Assembly (NCBI GenBank): GCA_965218625.1
Contig: CBDCLG010000012.1
Coordinates: 62,001 to 126,000 of the forward strand
From: Bin5 sp965218625
Lineage (GTDB): Bacteria; Chloroflexota; Anaerolineae; Caldilineales; Caldilineaceae
Direction: 5' to 3'
Length of the DNA: 64,000 nucleotides
Positions 44,831 to 53,958 of the stretch are shown here, in pieces. The notes under the pieces were generated by a model that made no database searches, was not told the origin of the DNA, and saw only the letters and a program-made list of their open reading frames with translations. Positions within the stretch are counted from its first letter, which is position 1. Each line of letters starts with the position of its first letter. The translations under genes were made by a program, and so were the position numbers.

Positions 44831-46096
44831 TCAATCGATAAGTGCCTGGTAGGCCGCGAGGCGGAACTCGCGGGCTAAGGGATAGTAGTCGAAGGGCACG
44901 AATTGGGTCATCAGCAGACCAATCATCTCCTCGGCGGGATCGATCCAGAACTCGGTTGTGGCGAGGCCACCCCAGCCATAGGATCCGGCGCTTCCCGGCG
45001 CGCTGGAGGCGGGTGGGTCTGTCAAAAGGCTGACGCCCAGGCCGAAGCCGTAGCCGCTGTCGGGGGTTGGGCCGACCTGGATTGGTATGAGTTTGGCCGG
45101 CAGCTGGTTGGCGCGCATCATTTCGACTGTTTTGCGGCCGAGCAGCCGGTTGCCGTCGAGCACGCCGCCGTTGAGCAGCATCTGGGCGAAGCGCAGGTAG
45201 TCGCCCGCGCTGGAAACGAGGCCGCCGCCGCCGGAAAGGAAGCGTGGGGGCCGTGTATAGCGGCTGCCGGTGGGAGCGTCCTGCAGGTCAAATCTGGGCT
45301 CGCTGAGGTTGGAAAGGTCATAGGGATCGTCGAAATCGGGTCTCGGGCTGGGGGGCGCGCCAGGTCCCATCTTGCCGCCGGGCGGCCAGTAGCAGGCGGC
45401 GAACCGATCAAGCGATTCAGGCGGCAGATGGAAGGCGGTGTCCTTCATTCCCAGGGGCGCGAAAATTTCCTGACGGAAGAAACGGTCTAGCGATTGGCCC
45501 GAGAGCAGTTCAACCAGGCGGCCAAGGACGTCGGTCGCGTAGCTGTAGAGCCAGCGGGAGCCTGGGTGGTAGAGAAGCGGGAGCACGGAGATTCTCTGGA
45601 CAAAGGTCTCCAGAGTCAGCTGCTCGGTATCGCCAATCGTCTGCCGGTACCGCTCCTCGACGGGGTGTTGCAGGTCCCAGCCGTAGGTCAGTCCCGCGGT
45701 GTGCGTGAAGAGGTCTTTGACATGTATGGGCCGGTCGGGCGTTTCAAGATTCTCCATGTCGCCGGTGTAGACGCGCACGTCCCCAAATTCCGGGATGTAT
45801 GTCGCGAGGGGGTCGTCGAGAAGGAAGCGCCCTTCTTCGTAGAGCATGAGCGCGGCGACGGCGGTGATCGGTTTGGTCATCGAGTAGACACGGAAGATCG
45901 TATCTTCGGTCATGGGCCTGCTCGTCTCAAGTTCGCTCAGTCCGACGGCGTTGGCGTAGGCTACCTTGCCCTTACGATAGATGGTCCCGAGGACGCCGGC
46001 GAGGAGGCCGCTTTGGACGTATCGCTCGAAGAGCCTGTCGACGCGGGAGAGGCGTTGCGGCGAAAATCCGGCACGTTGCGGCTGAGAAGATGTCAT
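44831..46096 (-). CDS. Beta-lactamase-fold serine hydrolase, copy 2
   Basis: 421 residues, clear paralogue of the gene at 43494. SMTK is again at Ser72/Lys75, with YSYATDVLG and SGGGGLVSSAGDYLRFAQMLL. The copies agree closely through the N-terminal half and end, and differ in an acidic/Pro-rich insert around residues 225-255 (PPSPRPDFDDP region). Cytoplasmic, no signal. The MFS gene is 38 bp upstream, and copy 1 starts 68 bp downstream, so all three may share a message. Substrate unknown; diverged substrate range after duplication is plausible. Confidence 0.9.
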   Translation of the reverse strand: MTSSQPQRAGFSPQRLSRVDRLFERYVQSGLLAGVLGTIYRKGKVAYANAVGLSELETSRPMTEDTIFRVYSMTKPITAVAALMLYEEGRFLLDDPLATYIPEFGDVRVYTGDMENLETPDRPIHVKDLFTHTAGLTYGWDLQHPVEERYRQTIGDTEQLTLETFVQRISVLPLLYHPGSRWLYSYATDVLGRLVELLSGQSLDRFFRQEIFAPLGMKDTAFHLPPESLDRFAACYWPPGGKMGPGAPPSPRPDFDDPYDLSNLSEPRFDLQDAPTGSRYTRPPRFLSGGGGLVSSAGDYLRFAQMLLNGGVLDGNRLLGRKTVEMMRANQLPAKLIPIQVGPTPDSGYGFGLGVSLLTDPPASSAPGSAGSYGWGGLATTEFWIDPAEEMIGLLMTQFVPFDYYPLAREFRLAAYQALID

Positions 46097-46134
46097 CAGA
46101 GTTCCTTGCGGGAGTGAAAGGCCGGCGGCTGCAG

Positions 46135-47352
46135 CTAGTCTGCGGCCGCGGCGGCGGTGGACAGTTCGGGTCGTTCGGGGATGGGCAGGTGGACGAGGGC
46201 GGCGAAGACGCCGAGGGCGATGCCGGCGATCCAGACCGGCAGGTAGGTGCCTGAGGTGTCGTAGATGCGGCCGCCGAGCCAGACGCCGATGAAGGCGCCG
46301 ATCTGATGGCTGAAGAAGACGATGCCGTAGAGCGTTGACAGATAGCGGGGACCGAAGAAGAGGGCGACAGTCCCGCTGGTGAGGGGGACGGTTGCCAGCC
46401 AGAGGAAGCCGATCGCGCCGCCGAAAATGAGCGCCGAGAGGCGGGAGACGGGCGCGAGCAGAAAGAGCAGGATGACAACGGCGCGGCCCAAGTAGATGAG
46501 GCTGAGCATGTATTTGCGGGGGAAGCGGTCGCCGAGCCAGCCGAAGGTTATTGAACCCAGGATGTTGAAAGCGCCGATGAGCGCCAGCGCGCCGGCGGCG
46601 ACGAATTCGGGCTGACCGTTGTCGCCCAGATAAGCGGGCAGATGGGCGCCGATGAAGGCAACGTGGAAGCCGCAGACGAAGAAGCCGGTTGTCAGGAGCA
46701 GGTAGCCGCGATTGCGGATGGCTCTGTCGAGCACTTGCAGGAATGGCTCGTCAACGTGGGGTTGCTGCACGCCGTGCAGCTGCGTGCCCGGGCGGCGGGG
46801 AAGGCCAAAAGCCATCAGCGCGACGATGCTTGAGACGGCAGCCAGGACATAGAGTGCGCCCTGCCAGCCGAGATTGGAGAGCAGCAGCTGGGCCAGGGGC
46901 GGCAGTACGAACATGCCTGCCGAGCCGGTGGCGGTGATGAGGCCGAAGACGCGACTGCGCTGTTCCTCTGAGACCAGCTGCGCGACCGCGCCAAGTACAA
47001 TGACGAAGTTGGTGGCGCTCAGGGCGACGCCTACGAACAGTCCGAAGGAGAGAACGAGTCCCAGCGTTGATGAAACCATCGTCACCAGAATGAGGCCGAC
47101 GGCGTACAGGAATGAGCCTGCGATCAGGACGCGGCGGGGCCCGAAACGGTCGGAAAGGAGGCCGATCAGGGGCAATCCGAAGACGAGATTGTTGACGGCG
47201 AAGGCGATGCTGAGGTTTTCGCGGCCGGTTCCCATGGTTTCGGTGATAGGTGCAAGGAAGAGGCCGAAGCTGGACCGGATGCCTGAACTGAGCATGACTG
47301 CCAGCGAGGCGGAGAGTATGGCGACAACGACGAGTTTGCGATTGCTGCTCAC
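46135..47352 (-). CDS. MFS transporter, OFA/monocarboxylate-like
   Basis: 405 residues with 12 helices. SSGIRSSFGLFLAPITETMG and GLLSDRFGPRRVLIAGSFL (motif A) are typical of the oxalate/formate or monocarboxylate MFS groups. The second half has GSITFGWLGDRFPRKYMLSL. Such carriers take up small organic anions. The serine-hydrolase pair follows 38 bp downstream, so a hydrolase product may be its cargo. The start at ATG 47352 is supported by GGAG 9 nt upstream. Confidence 0.87.
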   Translation of the reverse strand: MSSNRKLVVVAILSASLAVMLSSGIRSSFGLFLAPITETMGTGRENLSIAFAVNNLVFGLPLIGLLSDRFGPRRVLIAGSFLYAVGLILVTMVSSTLGLVLSFGLFVGVALSATNFVIVLGAVAQLVSEEQRSRVFGLITATGSAGMFVLPPLAQLLLSNLGWQGALYVLAAVSSIVALMAFGLPRRPGTQLHGVQQPHVDEPFLQVLDRAIRNRGYLLLTTGFFVCGFHVAFIGAHLPAYLGDNGQPEFVAAGALALIGAFNILGSITFGWLGDRFPRKYMLSLIYLGRAVVILLFLLAPVSRLSALIFGGAIGFLWLATVPLTSGTVALFFGPRYLSTLYGIVFFSHQIGAFIGVWLGGRIYDTSGTYLPVWIAGIALGVFAALVHLPIPERPELSTAAAAAD

Positions 47353-47437
47353 TCGCTATTCTCCTTGAACGGTGAGACAAGCGTGCGGATGCCGCGAGGG
47401 AAGTGCGCGGTGGACCGCGCGTCGCGTGCGCCCGCAG

Positions 47438-48223
47438 TCATGATTGGCGCCGTGCGACCGCGACAAAGACGACAGCGGCCGTTACTGCGAAGCCGAACCA
47501 TTGAAGCGCGTAGCTGAGATGGTTGCCTTCGCTGAAAGTGACGTCCGATTGAATGCGCCTGGGCAGCGACGATGGGTCGCGGCTGTCTTCGGGAAGTGGC
47601 TGCAGGACGATGGGCATCAGGTCATAGGGCAGGGTTTGCGCGATGGCTTCAATGTCGAGGCGGTACCAGCCGGTGACAGTGTCTTGCGGGATGGCAGAGA
47701 TGGCGCCGTCGGGCCGGAGGACGGTCGGTTTGAGGATGCCCGATAGGGGGCCGCTTGACCGTTCGTCCAGTGTACGCCATTTGCCGGGTTCGGCTTCGTC
47801 GACGGGTATCCAGCCGCGATTGACGAGCACGGCCTTGTTCGAACCGGTGATCAATAGCGGAGTAATCAGGTGGTGGCCGGGCTGGCCGTCCAGATTCTGA
47901 TTGCGGACCGAAACCTGGCGGGCGTAGTCGAATTCACCACTGGCTACGGCCCGGCGATCGCGCAGTTCGAATGGGGGAAGAGGCAGGGGCGCGCCGGTCA
48001 GTTCGATAGGTGCGGCGGCGAGCGCGGCGCGGCGCTGTTGGTTGAGCGCGCGCCGCTGTTCGAGCCTGTCCAGCTGCCAGAAGCCGAGTGCGACCATTAC
48101 GCCCATCGCCAGCAGTACGAAGAGAGTCTTCCACCACCAGCGGCGGCTGAACAGGAGGGCCAGGGTCGCGCTCACCTCTCCAAGTCTTGTCCTCGAACGA
48201 GTCCCTGTCAGCCCGACGGTCAT
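47438..48223 (-). CDS. SURF1-family cytochrome oxidase assembly protein
   Basis: 261 residues. It has two transmembrane helices (about 33-51 and 237-256) flanking a periplasmic domain. The signatures GFWQLDRLEQRRALN after TM1 and AVLVNRGWIPVDE are family-defining. SURF1 helps insert heme a into oxidase subunit I. Its ATG overlaps the stop of the upstream unknown gene by 4 bp (ATGA). It is the last gene of the cox cluster on the minus strand. Confidence 0.9.
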   Translation of the reverse strand: MTVGLTGTRSRTRLGEVSATLALLFSRRWWWKTLFVLLAMGVMVALGFWQLDRLEQRRALNQQRRAALAAAPIELTGAPLPLPPFELRDRRAVASGEFDYARQVSVRNQNLDGQPGHHLITPLLITGSNKAVLVNRGWIPVDEAEPGKWRTLDERSSGPLSGILKPTVLRPDGAISAIPQDTVTGWYRLDIEAIAQTLPYDLMPIVLQPLPEDSRDPSSLPRRIQSDVTFSEGNHLSYALQWFGFAVTAAVVFVAVARRQS

Positions 48224-48891
48224 GACGGGCCGCCCTCCAGGGCGGGGTCGGGTTCCTTGGCGCCTTGATTCTCTGTTGGTGCGGCGGACGGCTGGGTCTT
48301 CCAGTAGAGGAGGGCTGCGCCCAAGAAGAGAAAGACAGAAAGGAGGCCGCCAAAAAGCGCCCGCCAGGGAAACGCTTTGGGCAGGATTTCGTCTTCAAAG
48401 CCGACGACCTGGGCGTTTCCGCAGTCTGGCGGTTGCGGGCTGCCGCCGCCTTCACCGCCTTCGCCGGGGGCGCAGGCCGCGGGGGCGATGCGGACTTGCA
48501 CCGACCAGGCACCCCGCTTTTCGGGCGCAAAGGAGGCCTCGTAGAAGAGTTTATTGAGCGCGTCGTCGTGGGTGGCCCTGGCGGTGAGCGTTTCACCGGT
48601 CTCTGCGTGGGTGATTTCGACAGTTACAAAGGCATCCAGGATTGGGGCGCCGGCAAGGCCGGTCGCGTCTCCTTCGATATTCTCGGTCAGGGCGACTGTT
48701 ACGTGGTACTCGCTGACGGTCGGCGGCTCGGGGTCGGACCAGACGAATACGCGGTAGGGTCCTGCGAGGACATTGTTCAGGTGTTGGATGCCGACGCCGG
48801 CGTGCGCCAGCAACTGGTCGGGAGATAGTGCTATGAACAGCAGGACGAGCGCGGTGACGCTGAGCTGAAGGAACCGGTTAGATCTGGGCAT
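48220..48891 (-). CDS. Unknown membrane-anchored periplasmic protein in the cox cluster
   Basis: 223 residues, no family recognised with confidence. A signal segment (about 8-29, ending LLAHAG) leads to a beta-rich domain (30-130) with repeated Thr/Val strands (EYHVTVALTEN, DAFVTVEITHAETGETLTARATHDD, GAWSVQVRIA). A Cys/Gly-rich linker (APAACAPGEGGEGGGSP, PDCGN) follows, then a C-terminal transmembrane helix (about 177-196) and a short tail. The topology and LAHAG start recall CopC/YtkA/FixH-type copper or oxidase accessory proteins. Its position between ctaG and surf1, coupled to surf1 by a 4-bp overlap, supports an oxidase-assembly role by inference. Confidence 0.75.
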   Translation of the reverse strand: MPRSNRFLQLSVTALVLLFIALSPDQLLAHAGVGIQHLNNVLAGPYRVFVWSDPEPPTVSEYHVTVALTENIEGDATGLAGAPILDAFVTVEITHAETGETLTARATHDDALNKLFYEASFAPEKRGAWSVQVRIAPAACAPGEGGEGGGSPQPPDCGNAQVVGFEDEILPKAFPWRALFGGLLSVFLFLGAALLYWKTQPSAAPTENQGAKEPDPALEGGPS

Positions 48892-48978
48892 CTCTTATAT
48901 CCACAGATGCAGGCGACACGCCTGCCTTTCCGTGTCCCGTCGGGCCAGCGGTGGCTGCGTTGGCGCTTCTGCCGGTAG

Positions 48979-49914
48979 CTAACTGCATGGTACAGCAGCC
49001 GGACCGCTTGCGTCGGGAGGCTGCGCCAGCCCCATCACCGGCGGGTGAGGCCGCCTGGCCCTCGTGTTCTGTTCGGCGTTGGACAAGAGGCGCGCCAGCA
49101 GAGCGAGCGCGGCGATCACGTACATCATGCTGCCGGGAATCCACATAATCAGACCGCCCCAGACCTGGTCATCCATAACGCTGAGGCCGAAGAGGCGCGG
49201 GACGGTCGCGTAGTATGGATAGATGGGCGTTTCGGCGAAGGAAAGGGCCACGCCCAGCAGCATGTTAGGGGGGATCATGGCCAGCACGTAGCCAACCCGC
49301 ATCCATTGGGCCGGTTTGGGATGGATGCGCGGCGCGGCGCCGGTGACGTGCCACCAGAAAAGAAAGGCCGCGCCGACAAAGGTGAGATGTTCGAGCCGGT
49401 GCACCGACTCGAGTCGAAGGGCGAGGCTATAGGCATTGCCGTCGTGCCAGGCGAAGAAGGTCAGCACGTAGAGGACCCAGGCAGTTCCGGGCGCGGTGAT
49501 TTTGCGCATTGCGCGGCTGGCGGGGCTGTCGACGGCCAGCCAGCGCAGGATGCGGCGGCAGGCGCCGGCTGCGATGGAGCGCATGCGGTCGGGAAGCGCC
49601 CAGAGAAAGGTCGGGAATGGATTTGCAAGGAGAAGGAGTGGGGCGGCGACCATCATCAGCAGCAGGTGCTGCACCATGTGGACCGAGAAGAGCTGCCCGC
49701 TAAGAACATCGAGCGGCGATAGGAGGGCCAGCGCCAGGGCGAAGATGCCGCCGGCGTAGGATACCAGACGCCACCAGTTGGCAAATCGCCCGTCGCTGCG
49801 CCGCCGCAGTCTGAGCCAGCCGACCAAATGGAGCGTTGCCAGCAAGAGCAGCGGTAGCAGGATTCCGGGGCGGGGGTCCCACGAAAGCAGAAGCGCTCTT
49901 GTTAGCGGGTTCAT
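48979..49914 (-). CDS. ctaG: Cytochrome c oxidase assembly factor CtaG (caa3 type)
   Basis: 311 residues, seven or so hydrophobic helices. The caa3_CtaG family pattern is clear: LLLATLHLVGWLRLRRR, FSVHMVQHLLLMMVAAPLLLLANP, LEHLTFVGAAFLFWWHV and the closing GGLIMWIPGSMMYV. The conserved His pair in HMVQH and the WWHV His are likely metal ligands. In Bacillus this protein is needed for a working caa3 oxidase, probably for CuB delivery. The gene lies between coxC and the unknown membrane protein. It is unrelated to the proteobacterial CtaG/Cox11. Confidence 0.92.
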   Translation of the reverse strand: MNPLTRALLLSWDPRPGILLPLLLLATLHLVGWLRLRRRSDGRFANWWRLVSYAGGIFALALALLSPLDVLSGQLFSVHMVQHLLLMMVAAPLLLLANPFPTFLWALPDRMRSIAAGACRRILRWLAVDSPASRAMRKITAPGTAWVLYVLTFFAWHDGNAYSLALRLESVHRLEHLTFVGAAFLFWWHVTGAAPRIHPKPAQWMRVGYVLAMIPPNMLLGVALSFAETPIYPYYATVPRLFGLSVMDDQVWGGLIMWIPGSMMYVIAALALLARLLSNAEQNTRARRPHPPVMGLAQPPDASGPAAVPCS

Positions 49915-50006
49915 ACTGCCCTCATGAGGGGAGGCGGCAGCGCCTATCGCGGCTCAGCGGCTGCATTGCATCGCGCTGTGCGAAGATCGTCGCGGCATGT
50001 CCTCTA

Positions 50007-50675
50007 TCAATGACCCGATACGTATGGTATGCCGATCAGGTAGATTGCCGGATAGAAGAATATCCAAACGAGATCGACGTAGTGCCAATAGATGGCGCAG
50101 GCCTCCACGCCCCAGTGGCGTTCGCCGGAGAAATGGCCTTTACGGCCTAGCCACCAGACGTTGAGGATCAATACGACGCCGGAGAGGACGTGCAAGGCGT
50201 GCATACCGGTCATTCCGAAGACGACCGCGCCGAAAACGCCGTCGGTCGGTTTGAGGTGACCCTTGACCAGGCCGGGGAACATGCCCCATTCCCATACGAC
50301 GACGCCGATGAGGAAGGCTGTGCCCAGCACCGCGGTGATGAGCAGGCTGGCGAGGAAGTCCTTGCGTTTGTCGTTGGCGATCGATATCTCGGCGCGGTTC
50401 ATAAAGTAGCTGCTGAGCAGCAGGACGGCGGTGACGACCAGGCCGGAAAACTGGTCCAGCTCGGGGCGGATGACCTCGCCGTGGGGGCCGCGCCAGAGAT
50501 AGAAGCGGGTGACCAACAGGGCGAGGAAGAGGAAACCTTCGGAGGCGAAGAACAGCCACATGCCCAGCCGGTTTCGCCGTGTATTTTCGCGGTAGGTTTC
50601 CAGATCGATCTCGTGGCCGTGGTCATCTTCAGTGTGGCCGTGCGTGTGATCGTGTGGAATGGCGGTTGCGCTCAT
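50007..50675 (-). CDS. coxC: Cytochrome c oxidase subunit III
   Basis: 222 residues, five or six transmembrane helices after a His-rich N-terminus (HDHTHGHTEDDHGHEID). NRLGMWLFFASEGFLFLALLVTRFYLW, the Glu-containing SEGFLF helix, and the C-terminal WGVEACAIYWHYVDLVWIFFYPAIYLI are subunit III hallmarks. It stabilises the oxidase proton pathway. The start ATG overlaps the coxD stop by 1 bp. The His-rich N-terminus could bind metal, but this is a common feature of the family in several phyla. Confidence 0.94.
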   Translation of the reverse strand: MSATAIPHDHTHGHTEDDHGHEIDLETYRENTRRNRLGMWLFFASEGFLFLALLVTRFYLWRGPHGEVIRPELDQFSGLVVTAVLLLSSYFMNRAEISIANDKRKDFLASLLITAVLGTAFLIGVVVWEWGMFPGLVKGHLKPTDGVFGAVVFGMTGMHALHVLSGVVLILNVWWLGRKGHFSGERHWGVEACAIYWHYVDLVWIFFYPAIYLIGIPYVSGH

Positions 50676-50896
50676 CAGTGATCATCCTCCGACCAAACGC
50701 TGCGGATGTGCATGAAGTAGTTGACGACCAGGACGGCCTTGAGCAGCGCCAGGATAATCAGGATGGCGAAGGAGTCGAACGGCGGCGTGAGCGCGGCGTA
50801 ATACTCGATGATGGTCAGGACCGCGAGGACGACGGCGACGATGATCCCTTCGCGATAGATGGCTGACTTTCGTTTGGTCGGGCTGTGTTCGCTCAT
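50675..50896 (-). CDS. coxD: Cytochrome c oxidase subunit IV (prokaryotic)
   Basis: 73 residues with three short hydrophobic segments. GIIVAVVLAVLTIIEYYAAL, LIILALLKAVLVVNYFMHIRSVW is the COX4_pro pattern, including the FMHIR motif. Small accessory subunit. It overlaps coxC by 1 bp (TGATG) and is about 65 bp after coxA. Confidence 0.9.
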   Translation of the reverse strand: MSEHSPTKRKSAIYREGIIVAVVLAVLTIIEYYAALTPPFDSFAILIILALLKAVLVVNYFMHIRSVWSEDDH

Positions 50897-50961
50897 TTTG
50901 ACTCTCTTGTCACGGCTGAGGCAGCGTAGGATGCGCTTGTCCGGTCCTGCAAGCCGGGGAG

Positions 50962-52845
50962 CTAATCGTCACCGGTGGTTGCGGTCTTCACGTAGCCTGA
51001 GTCGGCCAGGCCGTAATCATAGGGTTCGCCGACGACCTGCAGGGGCGCCGGGAAGCTGTGTTCGGGAATGGGCGAGGGAATCTGCCATTCGGGTGAGCGG
51101 GAGCGCCAGGGGTTGTCGCCGGCGGCGACGCCCACCTCGGCGTTCTGGAAGAAGTTCCAGAGCATGAGCATGACGCCAAATGCAATCGCAAAACCGGCTA
51201 TGGTAACGGCCAGCTGCCAGTTTTCGATGGTTCCGCCGCCCAAGGTTGGATCATAGTCGGCGATGCGGCGGCGCATTCCCATGACGCCGACGCCCATCTG
51301 GCCCAATGTCTGCACCCAGAAGGCCGGGGTCATGATGAAGAAATGGATTTTGCCGAGCGTCTCGTTGTACATACGGCCGGTGACTTTGGGGAACCAGTAG
51401 TAGAGGGCGGCGAAGAAGGGGAAGACGAAGCCGCCGAACATGGTTGCGTGAAAGTGACCGACGATAAAATAGGAGTCGTGCAGCGGGAAATCGGTCGGCA
51501 CGGTCGCCAGGATCGGGCCGCTCAAGCCGCCGATCAGGAAGACGCTGATAGCGCCGAGGACAAATAGCATCGGCGTGTCGAAGTGGATTTTCCCGCCCCA
51601 CATCGTGCCCAGCCAGCTGAAGAACTTGACGCCTGTGGGGATGGCGACGAGCAGGGTGGCGTACATGAAGGGGACGCGCAGGATGTCGTTGTAGCCGGAA
51701 ACGAACATGTGGTGGCCCCAAACGATGAAGCCGACGATTGCGATGGCCATGCTGGAGAGGGCAATCCATTTGTAGCCGAAGAGGGGTTTTCGGGAGAAGA
51801 CGGGCAGCAGCTCGCTGACGACACCGAGGCCGGGCAGGACAAAGATGTAGACGGCCGGGTGGCTGTAGAACCAGAAGAGATGTTGAAAGAGGACCGGGTC
51901 GCCGCCGCCCACCATGGGGCTGACTTCGCCCAGCATGCCGCGCGGGTCGAAGAAGCCCATACCGATGGCGCGTTGCACGGAAACCATGAGGAAACTGACG
52001 CCGATGAGCTGGGTGGCGGTCAGCTGGATGAGGCTGGTGGCGAAGATGGCCCAGCAGAAGATGGGCATACGGAAGAGGCTCATACCGGCCGGTCTCATGC
52101 GCAGGATTGTGACCAGCAGGTTGAGCGAGCCGACGATGGAGGATAGACCGATGGCAAAGACGCCCAGGAAAAAGAGCTGATAGCCGATTGGTCCGCGGGC
52201 GCTCAAGGGCGGGTAGGCGGTCCAGCCGGCGTCCCAGCCGCCAACGAAGAGGCTGAATATCAGAAGGAGACTTCCGGGGACATTGAACCAGAAGCCAAGC
52301 GCGTTGAGGCGGGGGAAGGCCATGTCTTCGGCGCCGATCATGAGTGGCGTCAGATAGTTGGCCAGGCCGCCGACGCCGAGGAGGATGGCGCCGATCATGA
52401 TGAAGCCGTGCATGCCGATGAAGCTGTTGTAGAGTTCGAGGCCGAGGAACTGAAGACCGCTGCGGGCCAGCTCGGTGCGGAAGATCATGGCCACCGTGCC
52501 GCCGACCATCAGGAGGAAAACACCCCAGACGGTATATTGAATGCCGATCACTTTGTGGTTGTAGTCGACGCTGAAATAGCGTGTCCAGGCCGGCTTATCG
52601 ATGGGCGGGCCGTGGTGCATCGGCGTGTCGATGCCTTTGGTCCACTTCAGCCAGTCGTCGAGCGCGCCGACGGCGAGGAGAAAGCCGATGATGCTGCAGA
52701 CGGCGCCAACGGTCCAGGCCGGTTCTGCTTTCCAGGCTTCCCAGCCGAGCAGTATACGTACGCCGCTGGTCAGGAGCATGCCGATAATCATGCCCAGGAC
52801 CTGGCCGACCAACCCTCGTGCGATTCCTAACGAAAAAAGGGACAT
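50962..52845 (-). CDS. coxA: Cytochrome c oxidase subunit I, A2-type heme-copper oxidase
   Basis: 627 residues. Heme a ligands His146 (IGMHGFIMIG) and His466 (GHFHATMFGG), heme a3 ligand His464, and CuB ligands His329 with His378/His379 (WGHHMF) are all there; Tyr333 is the crosslink residue. The segment FWFYSHPAVY has Tyr327-Ser328 and Ala331 where A1-type enzymes have Glu in HPEVY, so it is A2-type (YS motif). K-channel Lys407 and D-channel Asp174 are kept. ATG 52845 follows AGGAGA. The extra N-terminal pair of helices (1-65) before the canonical SVDYNHKVIGIQY start is a family extension. Confidence 0.96.
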   Translation of the reverse strand: MSLFSLGIARGLVGQVLGMIIGMLLTSGVRILLGWEAWKAEPAWTVGAVCSIIGFLLAVGALDDWLKWTKGIDTPMHHGPPIDKPAWTRYFSVDYNHKVIGIQYTVWGVFLLMVGGTVAMIFRTELARSGLQFLGLELYNSFIGMHGFIMIGAILLGVGGLANYLTPLMIGAEDMAFPRLNALGFWFNVPGSLLLIFSLFVGGWDAGWTAYPPLSARGPIGYQLFFLGVFAIGLSSIVGSLNLLVTILRMRPAGMSLFRMPIFCWAIFATSLIQLTATQLIGVSFLMVSVQRAIGMGFFDPRGMLGEVSPMVGGGDPVLFQHLFWFYSHPAVYIFVLPGLGVVSELLPVFSRKPLFGYKWIALSSMAIAIVGFIVWGHHMFVSGYNDILRVPFMYATLLVAIPTGVKFFSWLGTMWGGKIHFDTPMLFVLGAISVFLIGGLSGPILATVPTDFPLHDSYFIVGHFHATMFGGFVFPFFAALYYWFPKVTGRMYNETLGKIHFFIMTPAFWVQTLGQMGVGVMGMRRRIADYDPTLGGGTIENWQLAVTIAGFAIAFGVMLMLWNFFQNAEVGVAAGDNPWRSRSPEWQIPSPIPEHSFPAPLQVVGEPYDYGLADSGYVKTATTGDD

Positions 52846-52933
52846 GCAGGATCTCCTGCCAAGAGATTCAGGACTGCGCTGCGGCAATATCCGGGAACGA
52901 TTCGCCAAATGTTCTGGCGGACAGGCGTCTTGT

Positions 52934-53653
52934 CTACTCCTGAAGCTGCGCGAGTTGCTCAGACTGCCAAAGCTTGAATTCGTCGGAAGGAACGACGCGA
53001 ACGACTGCCTCCATGCCGCTGTGATTTCTGCCGCACAGTTCAGCGCAGACGAGCCTGTATTCGCCGATCACATTGGGTGTAAAGCGCAGATAGGTGATCT
53101 TGCCGGGAACGGCGTCCTGCTTGACGCGAAACTCCGGCACCCAGAAGTTATGCAGGACGTCGTTGGAAGTAAGGCGCATGCGCACGGGTTTGTCCACTTC
53201 CAATACCAGGGCTTGGGTGACCGCGCCGGTTTCCGGGTAGGTGAAGAGCCAGCTCCACTGGCGGCCTTCGGCGCTGACCACATATTCGTCGGGCAGCTCT
53301 TTGGTTATTTCAAACAGCTCGACTGTGGCGTACCAGGCAAAATAGATGACGACGAAACAGGGGATTACTGTCCATAGGATTTCGAGTGTGCCATTGCCAT
53401 GTATATGCTCGCCGTCGCCCTCATCGCCGCGGGCGCGGAACACGATCAGGGCGTAACACATAAAGACGACGACGAGGGCAAAGAGGAATGCGATCAGCCA
53501 AATATGCCGGTCGAACATGGTGTCGATTGAAGCGGCCTCGGCGACGGCGGCAACAGGTTTGAGGAGTACGCTGTCGAGCACCTTGTATACCAGCCAGGTA
53601 CTGATTACGATCAGCACCGTGGCGATGATGAAATGTCGACGGTTGTTCGCCAT
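52934..53653 (-). CDS. coxB: Cytochrome c oxidase subunit II (CuA)
   Basis: 239 residues, two transmembrane helices (about 8-30 and 50-75, then 90-108) and a cupredoxin domain. The CuA site is complete: His168 (LHNFWVPEF) and Cys203, Glu205, Cys207, His211, Met214 in CAELCGRNHSGM. It passes electrons from cytochrome c to subunit I. There is no fused cytochrome c domain, so an external donor is needed. It is first in the cluster, 88 bp upstream of coxA, and starts just downstream of a strong promoter. Confidence 0.95.
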   Translation of the reverse strand: MANNRRHFIIATVLIVISTWLVYKVLDSVLLKPVAAVAEAASIDTMFDRHIWLIAFLFALVVVFMCYALIVFRARGDEGDGEHIHGNGTLEILWTVIPCFVVIYFAWYATVELFEITKELPDEYVVSAEGRQWSWLFTYPETGAVTQALVLEVDKPVRMRLTSNDVLHNFWVPEFRVKQDAVPGKITYLRFTPNVIGEYRLVCAELCGRNHSGMEAVVRVVPSDEFKLWQSEQLAQLQE

Positions 53654-53766
53654 AGAAGCTATCCTCTAGTGCACGCGGATTGAATCGTCCCGCCGCGCCG
53701 CGATGGTGCAGAGCAGCGGCGAGCGCCGCGGAAGAGTCGACGCCGGACGAGTTCCATGCGCGCGGC

Positions 53767-53795
53767 ATTGTACAAAAAAGCACAAGACCTGTCAA
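53767..53795 (-). promoter_or_regulatory. Strong sigma-70-type promoter for the cox operon
   Basis: On the minus strand TTGACA (53795-53790) and TACAAT (53772-53767) with a 17-bp spacer, an excellent consensus match. The coxB ATG at 53653 is about 107 nt downstream of the expected start site. Confidence 0.7.
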
Positions 53796-53929
53796 AGAAG
53801 TAGCGGAATAAATCGCGAGTTCCGCATGTGTGTGGTGTGGGCAGATCGGAGGGTGAACAGTTGACGAATGGAGCCGCGCGCGGCCAGGCAAGCGCTGCCC
53901 AGATGTTTTCGGGCCGGGAGGAAGAGGTG

Positions 53930-53958
53930 TTGCCAAATGTGTAAGCCGCGGATATATT
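53930..53958 (+). promoter_or_regulatory. Sigma-70-type promoter for the recombinase-like gene
   Basis: TTGCCA (53930-53935) and TATATT (53953-53958), spacer 17 bp, facing away from the cox promoter. The ATG at 54032 is about 67 nt downstream of the expected start site. Confidence 0.6.
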
